Source of the DNA: an uncultured Lachnospiraceae bacterium
GTDB lineage: Bacteria; Bacillota; Clostridia; Lachnospirales; Lachnospiraceae
Direction: 5' to 3'
DNA length: 64,000 nucleotides
NCBI GenBank assembly: GCA_902787715.1
Contig: CADAHQ010000006.1
Coordinates: forward strand, 39,120 to 103,119
Each line of letters starts with the position of its first letter. The first letter of the stretch is position 1. The notes under the pieces were generated by a model. It searched no databases, had not been told where the DNA came from, and saw only the letters and a program-made list of their open reading frames with translations. Shown here piece after piece: positions 25,017 to 37,736 of this stretch. The position numbers were made by a program, and so were the translations under genes.

Positions 25017-26720
25017 ATGGCTACGGAGATGAACATGGATTTGGTGGAGAATACCACCGAGCCGGTATCCAAGAATTTTATTGAGATGATTATTGAAAAG
25101 GACCTTGCGGAGGGCATTTGTACGAAGGTTATCACGCGATTTCCGCCGGAGCCGAACGGCTACCTCCACATCGGTCATGCAAAATCCATATTGTTGAATT
25201 ACGGTCTGGCGAAGAAGTACGGCGGCCAGTTCAACCTGCGGTTTGACGACACGAACCCCACGAAAGAGAAGACGGAGTTTGTGGAATCCATCGCGCAGGA
25301 TGTACGGTGGCTCGGTGCGGATTTCGAGGACCGTTTGTTTTTTGCTTCCGACTATTTCGCTGAGATGTACGAGGCGGCAATCCGCCTGATCAAGAAGGGC
25401 AAGGCCTTCGTGTGCGACCTTACGGCGGACGAGATCCGTGAGTACCGCGGAACCCTGACGGAGCCCGGCAAGAACAGCCCGTACCGCGACAGAAGCATCG
25501 AGGAGAACCTTCGCCTCTTCGAGGGGATGAAGAACGGGGAGTTCCCGGACGGCTCGAAGGTGCTGCGCGCCAAGATTGACATGGCTTCGCCAAACATCAA
25601 CATGCGCGACCCGGTCATCTACCGCGTTGCCCGCATGACGCACCACAACACGGGAGATGCGTGGTGCATTTACCCCATGTATGACTTCGCGCATCCGATT
25701 GAGGACGCCGTGGAGGGTGTTACGCACTCCATCTGTACCCTGGAGTTTGAGGATCACCGCCCGCTGTATGACTGGGTGATGATTGAGTGCGGGTACAAGA
25801 AGAGTCCGGAAGACACGCCGAAACAGATTGAATTTGCCAAGATGTACCTGACCAATGTGGTCACGGGCAAGAGATATATCAAGAGACTTGTGGAGGACGG
25901 CACGGTGGACGGCTGGGATGACCCGCGCCTCGTGACCATCGCGGCACTTCGCCGCCGCGGCTTTACGCCGGAGTCCCTCAAGCTCTTTATGGAGCTGTGC
26001 GGTGTTTCCAAGAGCAATTCCTCGGTGGATTACGCCATGCTCGAGTACTGTATCCGCGAGGACCTGAAGCTTAAGAAGTCCCGCGTGATGGCGGTTGTGG
26101 ATCCCGTGAAGCTTGTTATCGACAACTATCCCGAGGGCGTGACGGAGGATGTTACGGTCTCGAACAATCCGGAAAATGAAGCCCTGGGCAGCCGTACGGT
26201 TCCCTTCGGACGCGAGCTTTACATCGAGAGAGAGGACTTCATGATCGAGCCGCCGAAGAAGTATTTCCGCCTCTTCCCCGGCAACGAGGTGCGTCTTATG
26301 GGCGCTTACTTCGTTCGCTGCACGGGCTTCGACACCGATGCGGAGGGCAATGTGACCTGCGTTCACTGCACCTATGACCCTGCCACAAAGGGCGGCGAGT
26401 GCGCCGACCGCAAGGTCAAGGGTACGATTCACTGGGTTAACGCAGCGACGGCGGTTCCTGCCACAATCCGACTCTACGAAAATCTGGTGGACGAGGAGAA
26501 GGGCGTGTACGACGAGGAGACCGGAAAGGTCAATGTCAATCCGAATTCGCTCGTGATCCGTGAGGGCTTTGTGGAGTCTTCCGTTGCCGGCGCGGTTGCA
26601 TTTGACACCTTCCAGTTCCTGCGCAACGGTTACTTCTGCGTCGACTGCAAGGATTCGACGCCGGAGAAGCTTGTGTTCAACCGTGTCTGCTCCATGAAGA
26701 GCAGCTACAAGCCGGCCTGA
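25017..26720 (+). CDS. glnS: Glutaminyl-tRNA synthetase
   Basis: From ATG 25017 (TTGGAGG ahead) the enzyme has 567 aa, the size of bacterial GlnRS. It charges tRNA-Gln directly. Class I motifs: [15 protein letters not shown] (HIGH at residue 51) and the KMSKS-equivalent [13 protein letters not shown]. Two C-terminal beta-barrel anticodon-binding domains follow. Many Bacillota lack GlnRS and use GatCAB amidation; its presence here fits Clostridia lineages that gained it. It is followed by two conserved unknowns and guaB. Confidence 0.96.
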   Translation: MATEMNMDLVENTTEPVSKNFIEMIIEKDLAEGICTKVITRFPPEPNGYLHIGHAKSILLNYGLAKKYGGQFNLRFDDTNPTKEKTEFVESIAQDVRWLGADFEDRLFFASDYFAEMYEAAIRLIKKGKAFVCDLTADEIREYRGTLTEPGKNSPYRDRSIEENLRLFEGMKNGEFPDGSKVLRAKIDMASPNINMRDPVIYRVARMTHHNTGDAWCIYPMYDFAHPIEDAVEGVTHSICTLEFEDHRPLYDWVMIECGYKKSPEDTPKQIEFAKMYLTNVVTGKRYIKRLVEDGTVDGWDDPRLVTIAALRRRGFTPESLKLFMELCGVSKSNSSVDYAMLEYCIREDLKLKKSRVMAVVDPVKLVIDNYPEGVTEDVTVSNNPENEALGSRTVPFGRELYIEREDFMIEPPKKYFRLFPGNEVRLMGAYFVRCTGFDTDAEGNVTCVHCTYDPATKGGECADRKVKGTIHWVNAATAVPATIRLYENLVDEEKGVYDEETGKVNVNPNSLVIREGFVESSVAGAVAFDTFQFLRNGYFCVDCKDSTPEKLVFNRVCSMKSSYKPA

Positions 26721-26756
26721 TTACCACCTGCGGCACCCGCATAAACGGAGGAACCG

Positions 26757-27485
26757 ATGAAGGAACAACTCTACACCATCCCGGTTAACGATGCATTTGA
26801 CGCGGACACCGAGTGCCCCGTCTGTGCGATTTACGAGAAGCTGGAGTCGGATGCAATCGATTTCGTCATGGGACCGAGCTACATGGAAGACGACGTCCGC
26901 ATGGAGACGAACGCAAAGGGCTTCTGCGCAAAGCATCTGCAGCAGATGTATAAGAACCAGAACCGTCTTGGGCTGGGGCTTATGATGCTTACGTATATCG
27001 AGAGACAGCAGAAGGAGATCAAGGCGCTTTCGGAGAAGAAACGCGGCGCGGTGTCTTTGTTCAAAAAGAGCGAGGGCGATGCGCTGGCGGCCTATCTTGC
27101 GAAGCAGCAGTGCACCTGTTACGTGTGCGACCGCATGGCGCGCAACTACGACCGGTACCTTGTGACGATTCTGTATCTCTACAAAAACGACGCGGATTTC
27201 CGCGACAAATTCGCCCGCAGCAAGGGCTTCTGTATGAAACACTACGGGGAGCTGCACGAGATGGCGCCGGCGCATTTGGGGAAGGGGATTCTCGAGGAGT
27301 TCGACACCTGCATGAACCGTATCTTTCAGGAAAATCTGGCCCGCGTTCGGGACGATTTGGAGTGGTTCACCGACAAGTTCGACTACCGGAATGCCGATGC
27401 GCCGTGGAAGAATTCGAAGGATGCCCTGATTCGGGCGATTCTTAAGACAAATGCCGTTTCCGTGGAGGAGAAGGCAAAGAAGTAA
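26757..27485 (+). CDS. DUF6062-like cysteine-motif protein
   Basis: The 242-aa protein opens MKEQLYTIPVNDAFD and has paired Cys motifs: CPVC near residue 21, GFCAKH near 57, CTCYVC near 118, GFCMKH near 157. These repeat a CxxC/CxKH pattern twice, suggesting two metal-binding half-domains. I associate this pattern with DUF6062, found in Lachnospiraceae and relatives, with no known function. No membrane segment. It lies 36 bases after glnS. Confidence 0.8.
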   Translation: MKEQLYTIPVNDAFDADTECPVCAIYEKLESDAIDFVMGPSYMEDDVRMETNAKGFCAKHLQQMYKNQNRLGLGLMMLTYIERQQKEIKALSEKKRGAVSLFKKSEGDALAAYLAKQQCTCYVCDRMARNYDRYLVTILYLYKNDADFRDKFARSKGFCMKHYGELHEMAPAHLGKGILEEFDTCMNRIFQENLARVRDDLEWFTDKFDYRNADAPWKNSKDALIRAILKTNAVSVEEKAKK

Positions 27486-27534
27486 CGCCTGCGGATGAAT
27501 TTTCCGCGAGGGCGAAGGAAAGGAAATCGGTGTC

Positions 27535-29534
<2,000 letters not shown>

Positions 29535-29582
29535 TCGGAAAGCCCGCGCTTCACAGTTTTGTGAAAGAAAGGGGGAGTTGCC

Positions 29583-30311
29583 ATGGCGGTAATGAGTAAG
29601 AAGGAGTGGCTACGGCGCAGACGACGGAAAAAGAAGATACGCAAGTACGCCATTTTGGGCGGATTTGCCGTAGCGCTGATTCTGTTCCTTCTGTTGATTA
29701 TCAAGATTTTCACCTGGATCTTCAGCGGTTCGGACGACGGACTGATCAAGAAGGTCGGGGACATCAAGGTGACGCAGAAACTGCTCACTGTCGATGATAA
29801 TACGAGACCCGGGACGGCGCTTCCCAGCGTCAAATCCATCGTGATTCACTACGACGGTATCCCCGGGACATCGGCGATTGACCGCAGAAATTACTATGAG
29901 AGCAAGAAGGGTTCCAAGAGCGATAAGGACACGCCGGAGAGCATGCATTTCGTTGTGGGCCCGGAAGGCGAGATTATTCAGTGCATCCCCGTGACCGAGG
30001 CGGCCTACGCTTCGAAGGGGAGCAACGCGGATTCCCTGTCGGTGGAGTTCTGCAGCACAGGCGCCGACGGCTCCGTGAGCAAGGAAGAGTACGTAAGCCT
30101 TGTGACGCTGGTCGGTTACCTTTGCAAGGAATACGACCTGGATGCAGACGATATCAAGAGACATTTCGATATCTCCGGGAAGCAGTGTCCGCTGTTCTTT
30201 GTGACGAACCAGGATGCATGGAAGCAGTTCCTTAGCGACGTGGAAAAGGCGAAAGCAGGGAAGGATTTTTCGACGGACAATCCGATTATCAAGAAACAAG
30301 CAGGACAGTAA
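29583..30311 (+). CDS. Membrane-anchored N-acetylmuramoyl-L-alanine amidase (Amidase_2)
   Basis: The 242-aa protein has a very basic N-terminus, one membrane helix (about 20-45) and an extracellular Amidase_2/PGRP-like domain. The zinc ligands are visible: His in IVIHYDG, His in IKRHFDIS and Cys in GKQCPLFF; SMHFVVGPEGEIIQCIP is the substrate-groove core. It should cut the bond between MurNAc and L-Ala in peptidoglycan. It lies 48 bases after guaB, with a TTCACA/TGTGAA hairpin between them, and ends before a strong terminator. Confidence 0.88.
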   Translation: MAVMSKKEWLRRRRRKKKIRKYAILGGFAVALILFLLLIIKIFTWIFSGSDDGLIKKVGDIKVTQKLLTVDDNTRPGTALPSVKSIVIHYDGIPGTSAIDRRNYYESKKGSKSDKDTPESMHFVVGPEGEIIQCIPVTEAAYASKGSNADSLSVEFCSTGADGSVSKEEYVSLVTLVGYLCKEYDLDADDIKRHFDISGKQCPLFFVTNQDAWKQFLSDVEKAKAGKDFSTDNPIIKKQAGQ

Positions 30312-30326
30312 ACAAGCAAAACAAAG

Positions 30327-30362
30327 AATCGGGAGCTCCGAAATGGAACTCCCGATTTTTTA
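30327..30362 (+). terminator. Terminator after the amidase gene
   Basis: AATCGGGAG-C-TCC pairs with GGA-A-CTCCCGATT, followed by TTTT. A weaker T-rich tail on the - strand could also serve the ABC transporter gene. Confidence 0.88.
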
Positions 30363-30401
30363 TGTTTCGCTGTGATTATCGGCAAATGCCGCGGCGGACC
30401 G

Positions 30402-33140
30402 TTACTCGGTCCGGAGTGCGGTTACGGGGTCCTTGCGCGCTGCAATGCGGGAAGGAATGATTCCGGCAATCAGCGTAAGGCCCATGCTGATGAGGATGAG
30501 GATTACAGCTCCCATAATCGGAAGCTTGGACAATCCGCGAACCTCGGCTATTTTGTAGATGAGCATGTTGATCGGGATGTTCAGGATAATCGTGGTCAGG
30601 ATACCGAAGGCGCCGGCGACGAAACCGATAATCAGGGTCTCGGCGTTGAAGACGCGGGCGATATCGCGCTTGGAAGCACCGATGGCACGGAGGATACCGA
30701 TTTCCTTGGTGCGCTCCAAAACGGAGATGTAGGTGATGATTCCGATCATAATCGAGGAAACAATCAGCGAGATGGCAACGAAGGCAATCAGGATGTAGGT
30801 GACGGCGTTGATCATTCTCGTGATGGAGGACATGAGCAGTGCGACGTAGTCGGTGTACTCGATTTTCTGCTCGTCATCGTGGGCATCGTTATATTCCGAG
30901 ATGATCTTCACAATGCGGTCCTTCGCCTTGAAATCCTTCGGATAGATGCTGATGGAATGCGGGTCGTCCAGATTGGCGCTGCTGAGCTTTGCGATGTTGA
31001 TATCGTAGGTGCTCACGGACTGGCCGGAGTTTGCATACTGCTTAAAGGAGGACATCAGCACTTCGTCCGGCAGAAGAGCGAGCATCTCCGAAGGGGAGAC
31101 GGACTCGCCGGCCTCAATCTTCTTCGTAATCTCGTCGTAGCGGCCGGTCTTGTCGCCCTGGAAGAAGTTTACAAGCATGCCGCTTAAGCGCGTCAGTTCG
31201 TCCTCGGTCATCTTTTCAAGCTGAACGGAAAGCATCGCGCGGAGCTCGTCAGCCGACGGGGACTTCGGTACTTCGAAGGGAAGACCCGTGAACACATCGA
31301 GGTTCGGATTGGCAATCTGCTGCTTGACAATCTCTCTTGTGGATGTCTCGTTTACGATATACTCCACAAGCGCGTGGGTGTATCCGATGGAACCGTTGAC
31401 GGAGGAGGCCATGGACTCTTCACCGGGACGGATGATACCGACGACGGACAATACCGTGGACCGGCTGTTGTCCGAAAGCAGGCTTTCCATGAAGGCGACG
31501 TCCGTGGAACGGTCTACCCAGGTGGAAGATTCCGCGTCGTAGGCGTATTTGTCGGCGGGAAGAGTCAGGCGGAAGGTGAGGGAGAGAAGGTCTTCATAGG
31601 AGAAGGAAATCTTCTCGCTCTTGTGATGCTCGCCTGCCATAATCCGGCGGAAGGTCTCGGAAATCTCGTCGGGGTTTTTGAGTGCTAAGGAGTAGAGCGT
31701 GTAATCGCTGATCTCGTTGTTTTTATCAACCACGAGAACAACTTCGTTGTAGGCCGCCGGCCAGCGTCCCGCGACAAGGTCGTACTGCTCGTTCAGAAGA
31801 TCCTGATTGTCAATCATCTCGGACCATACCGACATGCCTTTTGTGCCGCCGCCGATGTTTATCATGTTGCTCATCTCGGTGATGGAGGAATCGGAGATGC
31901 CCAGGGCGGACCAGAAGCTGTTGATGATGGTGCTCGGATTCAACTGGTAGATGCCTTCCGAGGTATCCGCCTTGTAAATCTGCGGAACAATATTATAGGA
32001 ATAGCGTATGTCGGTCACCAGGGACTCGAGCTCCGTGTTATTGTCCAGATACTCTTTAAAGGTCTTTAGGTCGTTGGTCTTGATCTCGGACATCATGGTG
32101 TCGAGAATCTCACCCATCATGTCGCTGCTGTAGATCCTTCCGTCCTCATGACGCTCGATGTCCGCGTTGGAAAGGCCGAGAATCGCGGAGATCATCGCGG
32201 AGGAATCCGCCGTCTGTTTTTGAATCGAAAGGGGGTAGGAGGAGAGCGTGTCTTCCTGTACCCGCGTGATGAAACCGTTGACACCGTTGCTCAGCGAGAG
32301 AATCAACGCGATACCGATGATACCGATGCTTCCGGCAAATGCGGTGAGGAAGGTTCTCGCCTTCTTCGTCATCAGGTTCGTAAGGGAGAGCGAGAGCGCC
32401 GTCAGATACGACATGGAAGTGCGGTTCGGCTTTGCAGAAGATTCTGCTTTCTTCTCCTCGTCCGTAAGCGGAAGGCTGTCCGAAGTGATGAGACCGTCCA
32501 ACAGGCAGATGGTACGCGTTGCGTAGGTTTCCGCAAGGTCGGGGTTATGGGTAACCATGATGACAAGCTTGTTCTTGGAAATCTCTTTGAGAAGCTCCAT
32601 AATCTGAACGCTCGTCGCGGTGTCGAGAGCACCGGTTGGCTCGTCCGCAAGGACGATGTCGGGGTTGTTTACAAGGGCACGGGCAATCGCCACACGCTGC
32701 ATCTGTCCGCCGGAGAGCTGGTTCGGCTTCTTCGTAAGCTGGTCGCCCAAGCCTACATCCTCCAGCGCTTTGCGGGCACGCTCCCGGCGCTCGGACTTCG
32801 AAACGCCTGAGATTGTAAGCGCGAGCTCCACATTCTTGAGAACGGTTTGATGGGAGATGAGATTGTAGCTCTGGAACACGAAGCCGATGCTGTGGTTCCG
32901 GTAGGAATCCCAATCCTTGTCCTTGTACTGCTTGGTGGAGCGACCGTTGATGACAAGATCGCCGCTGGTGTACTTGTCCAGACCGCCGATGATGTTAAGA
33001 AGCGTCGTCTTGCCGCAGCCTGACGGGCCTAAAATCGCGACAAATTCGCTCTCACGAAACGCCAGGTCAACGCCTTTTAAGGCATGTACGACGCCGTCTC
33101 CGATGGGGTAGTCCTTCTTGATGTCATGAAGTGATAGCAT
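30402..33140 (-). CDS. MacB-type ABC transporter (ATPase and FtsX-like permease in one chain)
   Basis: The start at 33140 is chosen for the AGGAAT ribosome site and the canonical [14 protein letters not shown] opening. The 912-aa chain begins with an ATPase (about 1-235): Walker [10 protein letters not shown], signature LSGGQMQ, Walker [13 protein letters not shown]. It continues with a membrane helix (about 280-300), a large extracytoplasmic region of about 470 residues and three C-terminal helices with the Fts[17 protein letters not shown] motif. Such fused transporters act as mechanotransducers or exporters of peptides, not classic importers. The substrate is unknown. It is transcribed alone, from a region with an 8-bp inverted repeat at 33170. 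Confidence 0.92.
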   Translation of the reverse strand: MLSLHDIKKDYPIGDGVVHALKGVDLAFRESEFVAILGPSGCGKTTLLNIIGGLDKYTSGDLVINGRSTKQYKDKDWDSYRNHSIGFVFQSYNLISHQTVLKNVELALTISGVSKSERRERARKALEDVGLGDQLTKKPNQLSGGQMQRVAIARALVNNPDIVLADEPTGALDTATSVQIMELLKEISKNKLVIMVTHNPDLAETYATRTICLLDGLITSDSLPLTDEEKKAESSAKPNRTSMSYLTALSLSLTNLMTKKARTFLTAFAGSIGIIGIALILSLSNGVNGFITRVQEDTLSSYPLSIQKQTADSSAMISAILGLSNADIERHEDGRIYSSDMMGEILDTMMSEIKTNDLKTFKEYLDNNTELESLVTDIRYSYNIVPQIYKADTSEGIYQLNPSTIINSFWSALGISDSSITEMSNMINIGGGTKGMSVWSEMIDNQDLLNEQYDLVAGRWPAAYNEVVLVVDKNNEISDYTLYSLALKNPDEISETFRRIMAGEHHKSEKISFSYEDLLSLTFRLTLPADKYAYDAESSTWVDRSTDVAFMESLLSDNSRSTVLSVVGIIRPGEESMASSVNGSIGYTHALVEYIVNETSTREIVKQQIANPNLDVFTGLPFEVPKSPSADELRAMLSVQLEKMTEDELTRLSGMLVNFFQGDKTGRYDEITKKIEAGESVSPSEMLALLPDEVLMSSFKQYANSGQSVSTYDINIAKLSSANLDDPHSISIYPKDFKAKDRIVKIISEYNDAHDDEQKIEYTDYVALLMSSITRMINAVTYILIAFVAISLIVSSIMIGIITYISVLERTKEIGILRAIGASKRDIARVFNAETLIIGFVAGAFGILTTIILNIPINMLIYKIAEVRGLSKLPIMGAVILILISMGLTLIAGIIPSRIAARKDPVTALRTE

Positions 33141-33169
33141 AGTGTAATTCCTCGTCTTCCTCAACACTT

Positions 33170-33191
33170 CGGAATTGTTTTGTCAATTCCG
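33170..33191. promoter_or_regulatory. Perfect inverted repeat in the ABC transporter leader
   Basis: CGGAATTG and CAATTCCG form an 8-bp palindrome with a six-base centre, 30 bases upstream of the transporter start. A TATACT-like -10 lies about 35 bases further upstream on the - strand, with no good -35. It could be an operator or an RNA hairpin. Confidence 0.4.
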
Positions 33192-33294
33192 TACATTCTT
33201 TTTCCAAGTATACACAAAAATCGCACGCGGAAAATGGCATATCCGCTACAAACGCGCATCCGCGGCAGAAAACATTGCCGGGAAGCGGATTCCG

Positions 33295-33774
33295 TCACAG
33301 GGCGATGGTGATGTTTTTGCCTGTCGCGGGGAGCTGCCGGAGAGTTACGCCGGCGGAGGCGAACATGCGCTTTGCGGCGATGTTCGCGGGGGTGAGGTCG
33401 TATTTGTCGCTCTGGTAGATGACCTCGGTGATTCCGGCCTGGATGAGAGCTTTTGTGCACTCATTGCAGGGGAAGAGCGTGGTATAGACGCGCGCGCCCT
33501 TCATATTGGTGCCGGTGTAGTTGAGAATTGCGTTGAGCTCGGCGTGGCAGACATAGAAGTACTTTGTCTCCAGATCGTCCCCCTCGCGCTCCCAGGGATA
33601 CTCATCGTCCGAGCAGCCGCGGGGCATGCCGTTGTATCCGACGGAGAGGATGCGGTTCTCAGGGCTTACGATGCAGGCTCCGACACACGTGTTCGGATCC
33701 TTGCTGCGCTTTGCGGACAGGAGAGCAATTCCCATAAAATACTCGTCCCAGTTCAGATAGTTCGTGTTTTTCAT
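33295..33774 (-). CDS. dCMP deaminase-like cytidine deaminase family protein
   Basis: The 159-aa protein carries the zinc-dependent deaminase motifs: CHAELNAI (zinc His and catalytic Glu) and PCNEC (two zinc Cys). GYNGMPRGCSD is typical for dCMP deaminases such as ComEB, which form dUMP for thymidylate synthesis. It lies 30 bases after typA on the same strand with an AAGGAG site, so it is probably expressed with typA. The exact substrate is inferred from family. Confidence 0.88.
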   Translation of the reverse strand: MKNTNYLNWDEYFMGIALLSAKRSKDPNTCVGACIVSPENRILSVGYNGMPRGCSDDEYPWEREGDDLETKYFYVCHAELNAILNYTGTNMKGARVYTTLFPCNECTKALIQAGITEVIYQSDKYDLTPANIAAKRMFASAGVTLRQLPATGKNITIAL

Positions 33775-33804
33775 TGTTTCCCTTCTCCTTTGTTAATTGA
33801 TTGC

Positions 33805-35628
33805 CTAGTTCTTGCGGGAAGCACGCTTCCGCTCGAGAGAATCGAGAATCTTCTTGCGGATGCGGAGGCTCTTCGGGGTGACCTCCAAAAGCTCGTCGTT
33901 ATCGATGAACTCAAGGCACTGCTCGAGGCTCATGATGCGGGGCGGCGTGAGGCGAAGGGCTTCGTCGGCAGCGGAAGAGCGGGTGTTCGTGAGCTGCTTC
34001 TTCTTGCAGACATTGACCTCCACATCCTCGGGCTTGCCGTTCTCGCCCACCACCATGCCGGCGTAAACCTTCTCGCCGGGTCCGATGAACAGGGCGCCGC
34101 GCTCCTGGGCGTTGAAAAGACCGTAGGTCACGGCCTCGCCGCTCTCAAACGCAATCAGGCTTCCCTGGGAGCGGTAGTTCAAATCCCCCTTGTACGGCGC
34201 GTAGCCGGAAAATACGGTATTGATGATTCCCTCACCCTTCGTGTCCGTCAGAAACTCGTTGCGGTATCCGATGAGACCGCGGGCGGGGATTAAGAAGGTC
34301 AGTCTCGTGGAGCCGGCGCCAAAGGAACTCATTCCCTGCAGCTCGCCTTTTCTTGCTGAGAGTTTTTCGATGACGTTGCCCGCATATTCCTCGGGAACGT
34401 CCACAACGCATTCCTCCATGGGCTCTAATTTCTTGCCGTTCTCGTCCTCGTGGAAGATAACCAGCGCCTTACTTACGGCAAATTCATACCCCTCACGGCG
34501 CATGTTCTCAATCAAAACGGAGAGATGCAGCTCACCGCGGCCGGAAACCTTGAAAGCCTCGGTGGTATCGGTCTCCTCGACGCGGAGCGATACGTCCGTG
34601 TTGAGCTCCCGGAAGAGGCGCTCGCGGAGGTGGCGGGAGGTGACGAATTTGCCTTCCTGACCTGCCAAAGGGCTGTCGTTTACCAGAAAATTCATGGAGA
34701 TGGTAGGCTCGGAGATCTTCTGGAACGGGATGGCCTGCGGATTCTCCGGAGAGCAGAGGGTATCGCCGATGTGGATGTCGCTGATACCGGATATGGCGAC
34801 GATGGAACCCACGGTCGCCTCGTTTACCTCCACCTTCTTCAATCCGTCAAATTCGTACAGCTTGCTGATCTTGACGCGGCGCATCTTGTCGGGATCGTGG
34901 TGGTTTACAATCACGCAATCCTGGTTGACGCGGATGGTTCCGTTGTCCACCTTGCCGACACCGATGCGGCCCACATATTCATTGTAATCGATGGTGCTGA
35001 TGAGAACCTGCGTGCCTGCGGTCTCGTCACCCTCGGGAGCGGGGATGTAATCAAGAATCGTCTCGAACAACGGCTCCATGCTGACGGGGGTATCCGTAAG
35101 CTCCAGGATGGCAACACCGCTTTTTGCGGAGGCGAAGACGATAGGGCAGTCCAGCTGCTCCTCGTCGGCATCCAGGTCGATGAGAAGTTCGAGAACTTCG
35201 TCGATAACTTCCTTCGGGCGGGCCTCCGGACGGTCAATCTTGTTGATACAGACGATGACCGGAAGATGCAGCTCAAGGGCTTTCTTCAAAACGAATTTGG
35301 TCTGGGGCATCGGGCCCTCGAAGGCGTCAACCAAAAGGACAACGCCGTTGACCATCTTTAAGACGCGCTCCACCTCGCCGCCGAAATCGGCGTGGCCGGG
35401 GGTGTCGATGATGTTGATCTTCACTCCCTTGTAGGTGACGGCCGTGTTCTTCGAGAGGATGGTGATACCGCGCTCACGCTCGATATCATTACTGTCCATC
35501 ACGCGCTCCTCAACCACCTGACCGGTGCGGAAGACGCCGCTTTGCTTCAATAGCTCGTCCACGAGCGTTGTCTTGCCGTGGTCGACATGGGCGATGATGG
35601 CAATATTTCGAATGTCATTTCTCTTCAT
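33805..35628 (-). CDS. typA: TypA/BipA ribosome-associated GTPase
   Basis: The 607-aa translational GTPase has G1 [10 protein letters not shown]2 within RERGITI, G3 [13 protein letters not shown]4 NKIDR and the C-terminal BipA domain with [14 protein letters not shown]. BipA binds the 70S ribosome and supports ribosome assembly and stress adaptation. The length is standard. Its 5' leader contains a perfect CGCCGTC/GACGGCG hairpin (35659-35676). It is divergent from dapA. Confidence 0.97.
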   Translation of the reverse strand: MKRNDIRNIAIIAHVDHGKTTLVDELLKQSGVFRTGQVVEERVMDSNDIERERGITILSKNTAVTYKGVKINIIDTPGHADFGGEVERVLKMVNGVVLLVDAFEGPMPQTKFVLKKALELHLPVIVCINKIDRPEARPKEVIDEVLELLIDLDADEEQLDCPIVFASAKSGVAILELTDTPVSMEPLFETILDYIPAPEGDETAGTQVLISTIDYNEYVGRIGVGKVDNGTIRVNQDCVIVNHHDPDKMRRVKISKLYEFDGLKKVEVNEATVGSIVAISGISDIHIGDTLCSPENPQAIPFQKISEPTISMNFLVNDSPLAGQEGKFVTSRHLRERLFRELNTDVSLRVEETDTTEAFKVSGRGELHLSVLIENMRREGYEFAVSKALVIFHEDENGKKLEPMEECVVDVPEEYAGNVIEKLSARKGELQGMSSFGAGSTRLTFLIPARGLIGYRNEFLTDTKGEGIINTVFSGYAPYKGDLNYRSQGSLIAFESGEAVTYGLFNAQERGALFIGPGEKVYAGMVVGENGKPEDVEVNVCKKKQLTNTRSSAADEALRLTPPRIMSLEQCLEFIDNDELLEVTPKSLRIRKKILDSLERKRASRKN

Positions 35629-35687
35629 ACGATGATAAATCCTTACTTTTGATTTTCACGCCGTCCGCAGACGGCGCCAACGTTGCC

Positions 35688-35715
35688 ATTGTACCACAAG
35701 ATTGTCAAATTTCAA
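35688..35715 (-). promoter_or_regulatory. Promoter for typA
   Basis: On the - strand TTGAAA (35715-35710) is followed after 16 bases by TACAAT (35693-35688), with TGG directly upstream of the -10. Confidence 0.65.
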
Positions 35716-35795
35716 ATAGATAAGGTTACCAACATTGCGCGCGCGTACGGGAAAAATCTTGTACACATTGTTAGCACATTACGCGTTGCATTTTC

Positions 35796-35824
35796 TTGAC
35801 ACACAGCGCGGAAAATGGTAAAAT
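35796..35824 (+). promoter_or_regulatory. Strong promoter for dapA
   Basis: Perfect TTGACA (35796-35801), 17 bases, TAAAAT (35819-35824) with an extended TGG. The 60-base leader has a small hairpin, AACGGA with TCCGTT, followed by TTT (35849-35875). That is too short for a lysine riboswitch. Confidence 0.8.
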
Positions 35825-35895
35825 CATCCCTGTATGATTTCGAATTACAACGGATTTCGTCAGGATTCCGTTTTTAGTTACACAGGAGGGTTCCA

Positions 35896-36783
35896 ATGTC
35901 TATCTTTACAGGTTCGGCAGTAGCCATTATCACACCGTTCAAAAACGGCGGAGAAGTCGATTACGAGAGCTTCGCAAATATCATCGAATTCCAGATTGCC
36001 AATAAGACCGATGCCATTGTAGTGTGCGGTACCACGGGAGAGGCGTCCTGCCTGTCCCACGAGGAGCACCTCGATGTGATCGGATTCTGCGTGAAGCAGG
36101 TTGCGGGACGCGTTCCCGTAATCGCAGGTACCGGCTCCAACTGCACGGAGACGGCGATTTACCTCACCAAGGAGGCGGACGCTCTGGGCGCGGACGCCAT
36201 GCTCGTTGTGACGCCTTACTACAACAAGGCGACGCAGAACGGACTGGTGGCGCATTTTACGGCGGTGGCCGGCGCTACGAAGAAGCCGATCATCCTTTAC
36301 AACGTTCCTTCGAGAACCGGTTGCAAGATGACACCCGCGACCATTGCAACGCTCTACAAGACCGTTGACAATATCGTTGCGGTGAAGGAGGCTACCGGCG
36401 ATATCAGTGTGGCTACCGAGATTGCAGCGCTCACGGACGGAAAGATGGACATCTACTCCGGAAATGACGACATGATCGTTCCGATTCTTTCCATCGGCGG
36501 AAAGGGCGTTATCTCGGTGCTTTCCCATGTGATTCCCTATGAGGTGCACGAGATGGTTGCCTCGTATCTCCGCGGAGAGACGGACAAGGCGCGCGACCTG
36601 CAGGTGAAGTACTTCCGCCTTGCAAAGGATTTGTTCCTTGAGGTAAATCCGATTCCGGTGAAGGCAGCCACCTGTATGATGGGACAGTGCGACGGCAGTG
36701 TGCGCATGCCTCTGTCGATTATGGAACCGCAGAACCAGGCGATTCTCCGGGCCGAGATGGAGCGCATGGGCGTTCTTAAGTAA
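35896..36783 (+). CDS. dapA: 4-hydroxy-tetrahydrodipicolinate synthase
   Basis: The 295-aa enzyme condenses pyruvate with aspartate semialdehyde in the lysine/diaminopimelate pathway. It shows TTGEASCLSHEEH, the Tyr-bearing YNVPSRTGCKM and the Schiff-base Lys in VAVKEATGD. Length is standard. The ribosome site is AGGAGGG. dapB follows after 137 bases, giving two successive pathway steps that supply peptidoglycan cross-links. Confidence 0.97.
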   Translation: MSIFTGSAVAIITPFKNGGEVDYESFANIIEFQIANKTDAIVVCGTTGEASCLSHEEHLDVIGFCVKQVAGRVPVIAGTGSNCTETAIYLTKEADALGADAMLVVTPYYNKATQNGLVAHFTAVAGATKKPIILYNVPSRTGCKMTPATIATLYKTVDNIVAVKEATGDISVATEIAALTDGKMDIYSGNDDMIVPILSIGGKGVISVLSHVIPYEVHEMVASYLRGETDKARDLQVKYFRLAKDLFLEVNPIPVKAATCMMGQCDGSVRMPLSIMEPQNQAILRAEMERMGVLK

Positions 36784-36920
36784 GAATGGTTTCGGGTCTT
36801 GCGGCTGTGCCGTCGCGGCGCGGCCGGAGGCCCGTTTGTTGTTGATACGAAGAGAAGATTCCGTCCGTTCTCCGGGCTTTTCGGAGGATGCAGACGGAGA
36901 GGAAAGGCAGGATTTGCAGT

Positions 36921-37676
36921 ATGACGAAAATCATCATGAACGGTTGCAGCGGCCATATGGGACGCGTTATTTCCGAGCTGGTGGAAGCAGATGAGAATGC
37001 CGTGATCGTTGCCGGTGTAGACCTTGTGACGCCGAAGGATGCCACGTATCCGGTGTATGCGGCCTATGCCGACGTAAAGGAGGAGGCGGATGTTCTGATT
37101 GACTTCTCCACGCCGAAGATTCTCACGAACCTTCTTACGGAGGCGAAGAAGCGCAAGATGCCGCTTGTTCTGTGTACCACGGGATACACGAAGGAGCAGA
37201 TTGCGGAGATTGCCGAGGCTTCGAAGGAGATTCCGATTGTGCGTTCCGCCAACATGTCCCTCGGTGTGAATGTGTTGATTCGCCTTGTGCAGGAGGCTGC
37301 GAAGACTCTCGCAGCGGAAGGCTTTGATATTGAGATTGTGGAGAAGCACCACAGACTGAAGAAGGATGCCCCGAGCGGAACCGCTCTTGCCATTGCGGAC
37401 GCCATCAACGAGGCTCTTCCGAAGGCAAAGGAGTATGTGTTCGACCGCTCCCAGAGAAGCGAGCAGAGACCGAAGGACGAGATCGGCATCAGCGCTGTCC
37501 GCGGCGGCACCATCGTAGGTGACCACGATGTCATCTTCGCCGGCACCGACGAGGTGATTACCATAAGCCATACCGCATACTCGAAAGCCATCTTCGGCAA
37601 GGGTGCGGTAGTTGCCGCGAAGTTCCTTGCGGGACAGAAGCCCGGCATGTACACCATGAAGGACGTAATCGGCTAG
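36921..37676 (+). CDS. dapB: 4-hydroxy-tetrahydrodipicolinate reductase
   Basis: The start at 36921 fits the canonical MTKIIMNGCSGHMGR opening with AGGA ahead; the frame runs further upstream without support. The 251-aa enzyme reduces the DapA product with NAD(P)H. It has the dinucleotide-binding GCSGHMGR, the catalytic VEKHHRLKKDAPSGTA and VRGGTIVGDHDVIFAG. It is probably co-transcribed with dapA. Confidence 0.96.
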   Translation: MTKIIMNGCSGHMGRVISELVEADENAVIVAGVDLVTPKDATYPVYAAYADVKEEADVLIDFSTPKILTNLLTEAKKRKMPLVLCTTGYTKEQIAEIAEASKEIPIVRSANMSLGVNVLIRLVQEAAKTLAAEGFDIEIVEKHHRLKKDAPSGTALAIADAINEALPKAKEYVFDRSQRSEQRPKDEIGISAVRGGTIVGDHDVIFAGTDEVITISHTAYSKAIFGKGAVVAAKFLAGQKPGMYTMKDVIG

Positions 37677-37736
37677 GAGCCTTTTCAGAACTCCTTGCGG
37701 GGGAGACAGACTGAAGTAACTATTTGGAGGCAAAGT

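Noticed and set aside
30372-31187. A 271-codon + strand frame over the ABC transporter
   Set aside because: Antisense to the FtsX-like permease end; low-complexity Asp/Gly protein.
35825-35895. Lysine riboswitch before dapA
   Set aside because: The leader is only about 60 bases and lacks the large conserved multi-helix core.
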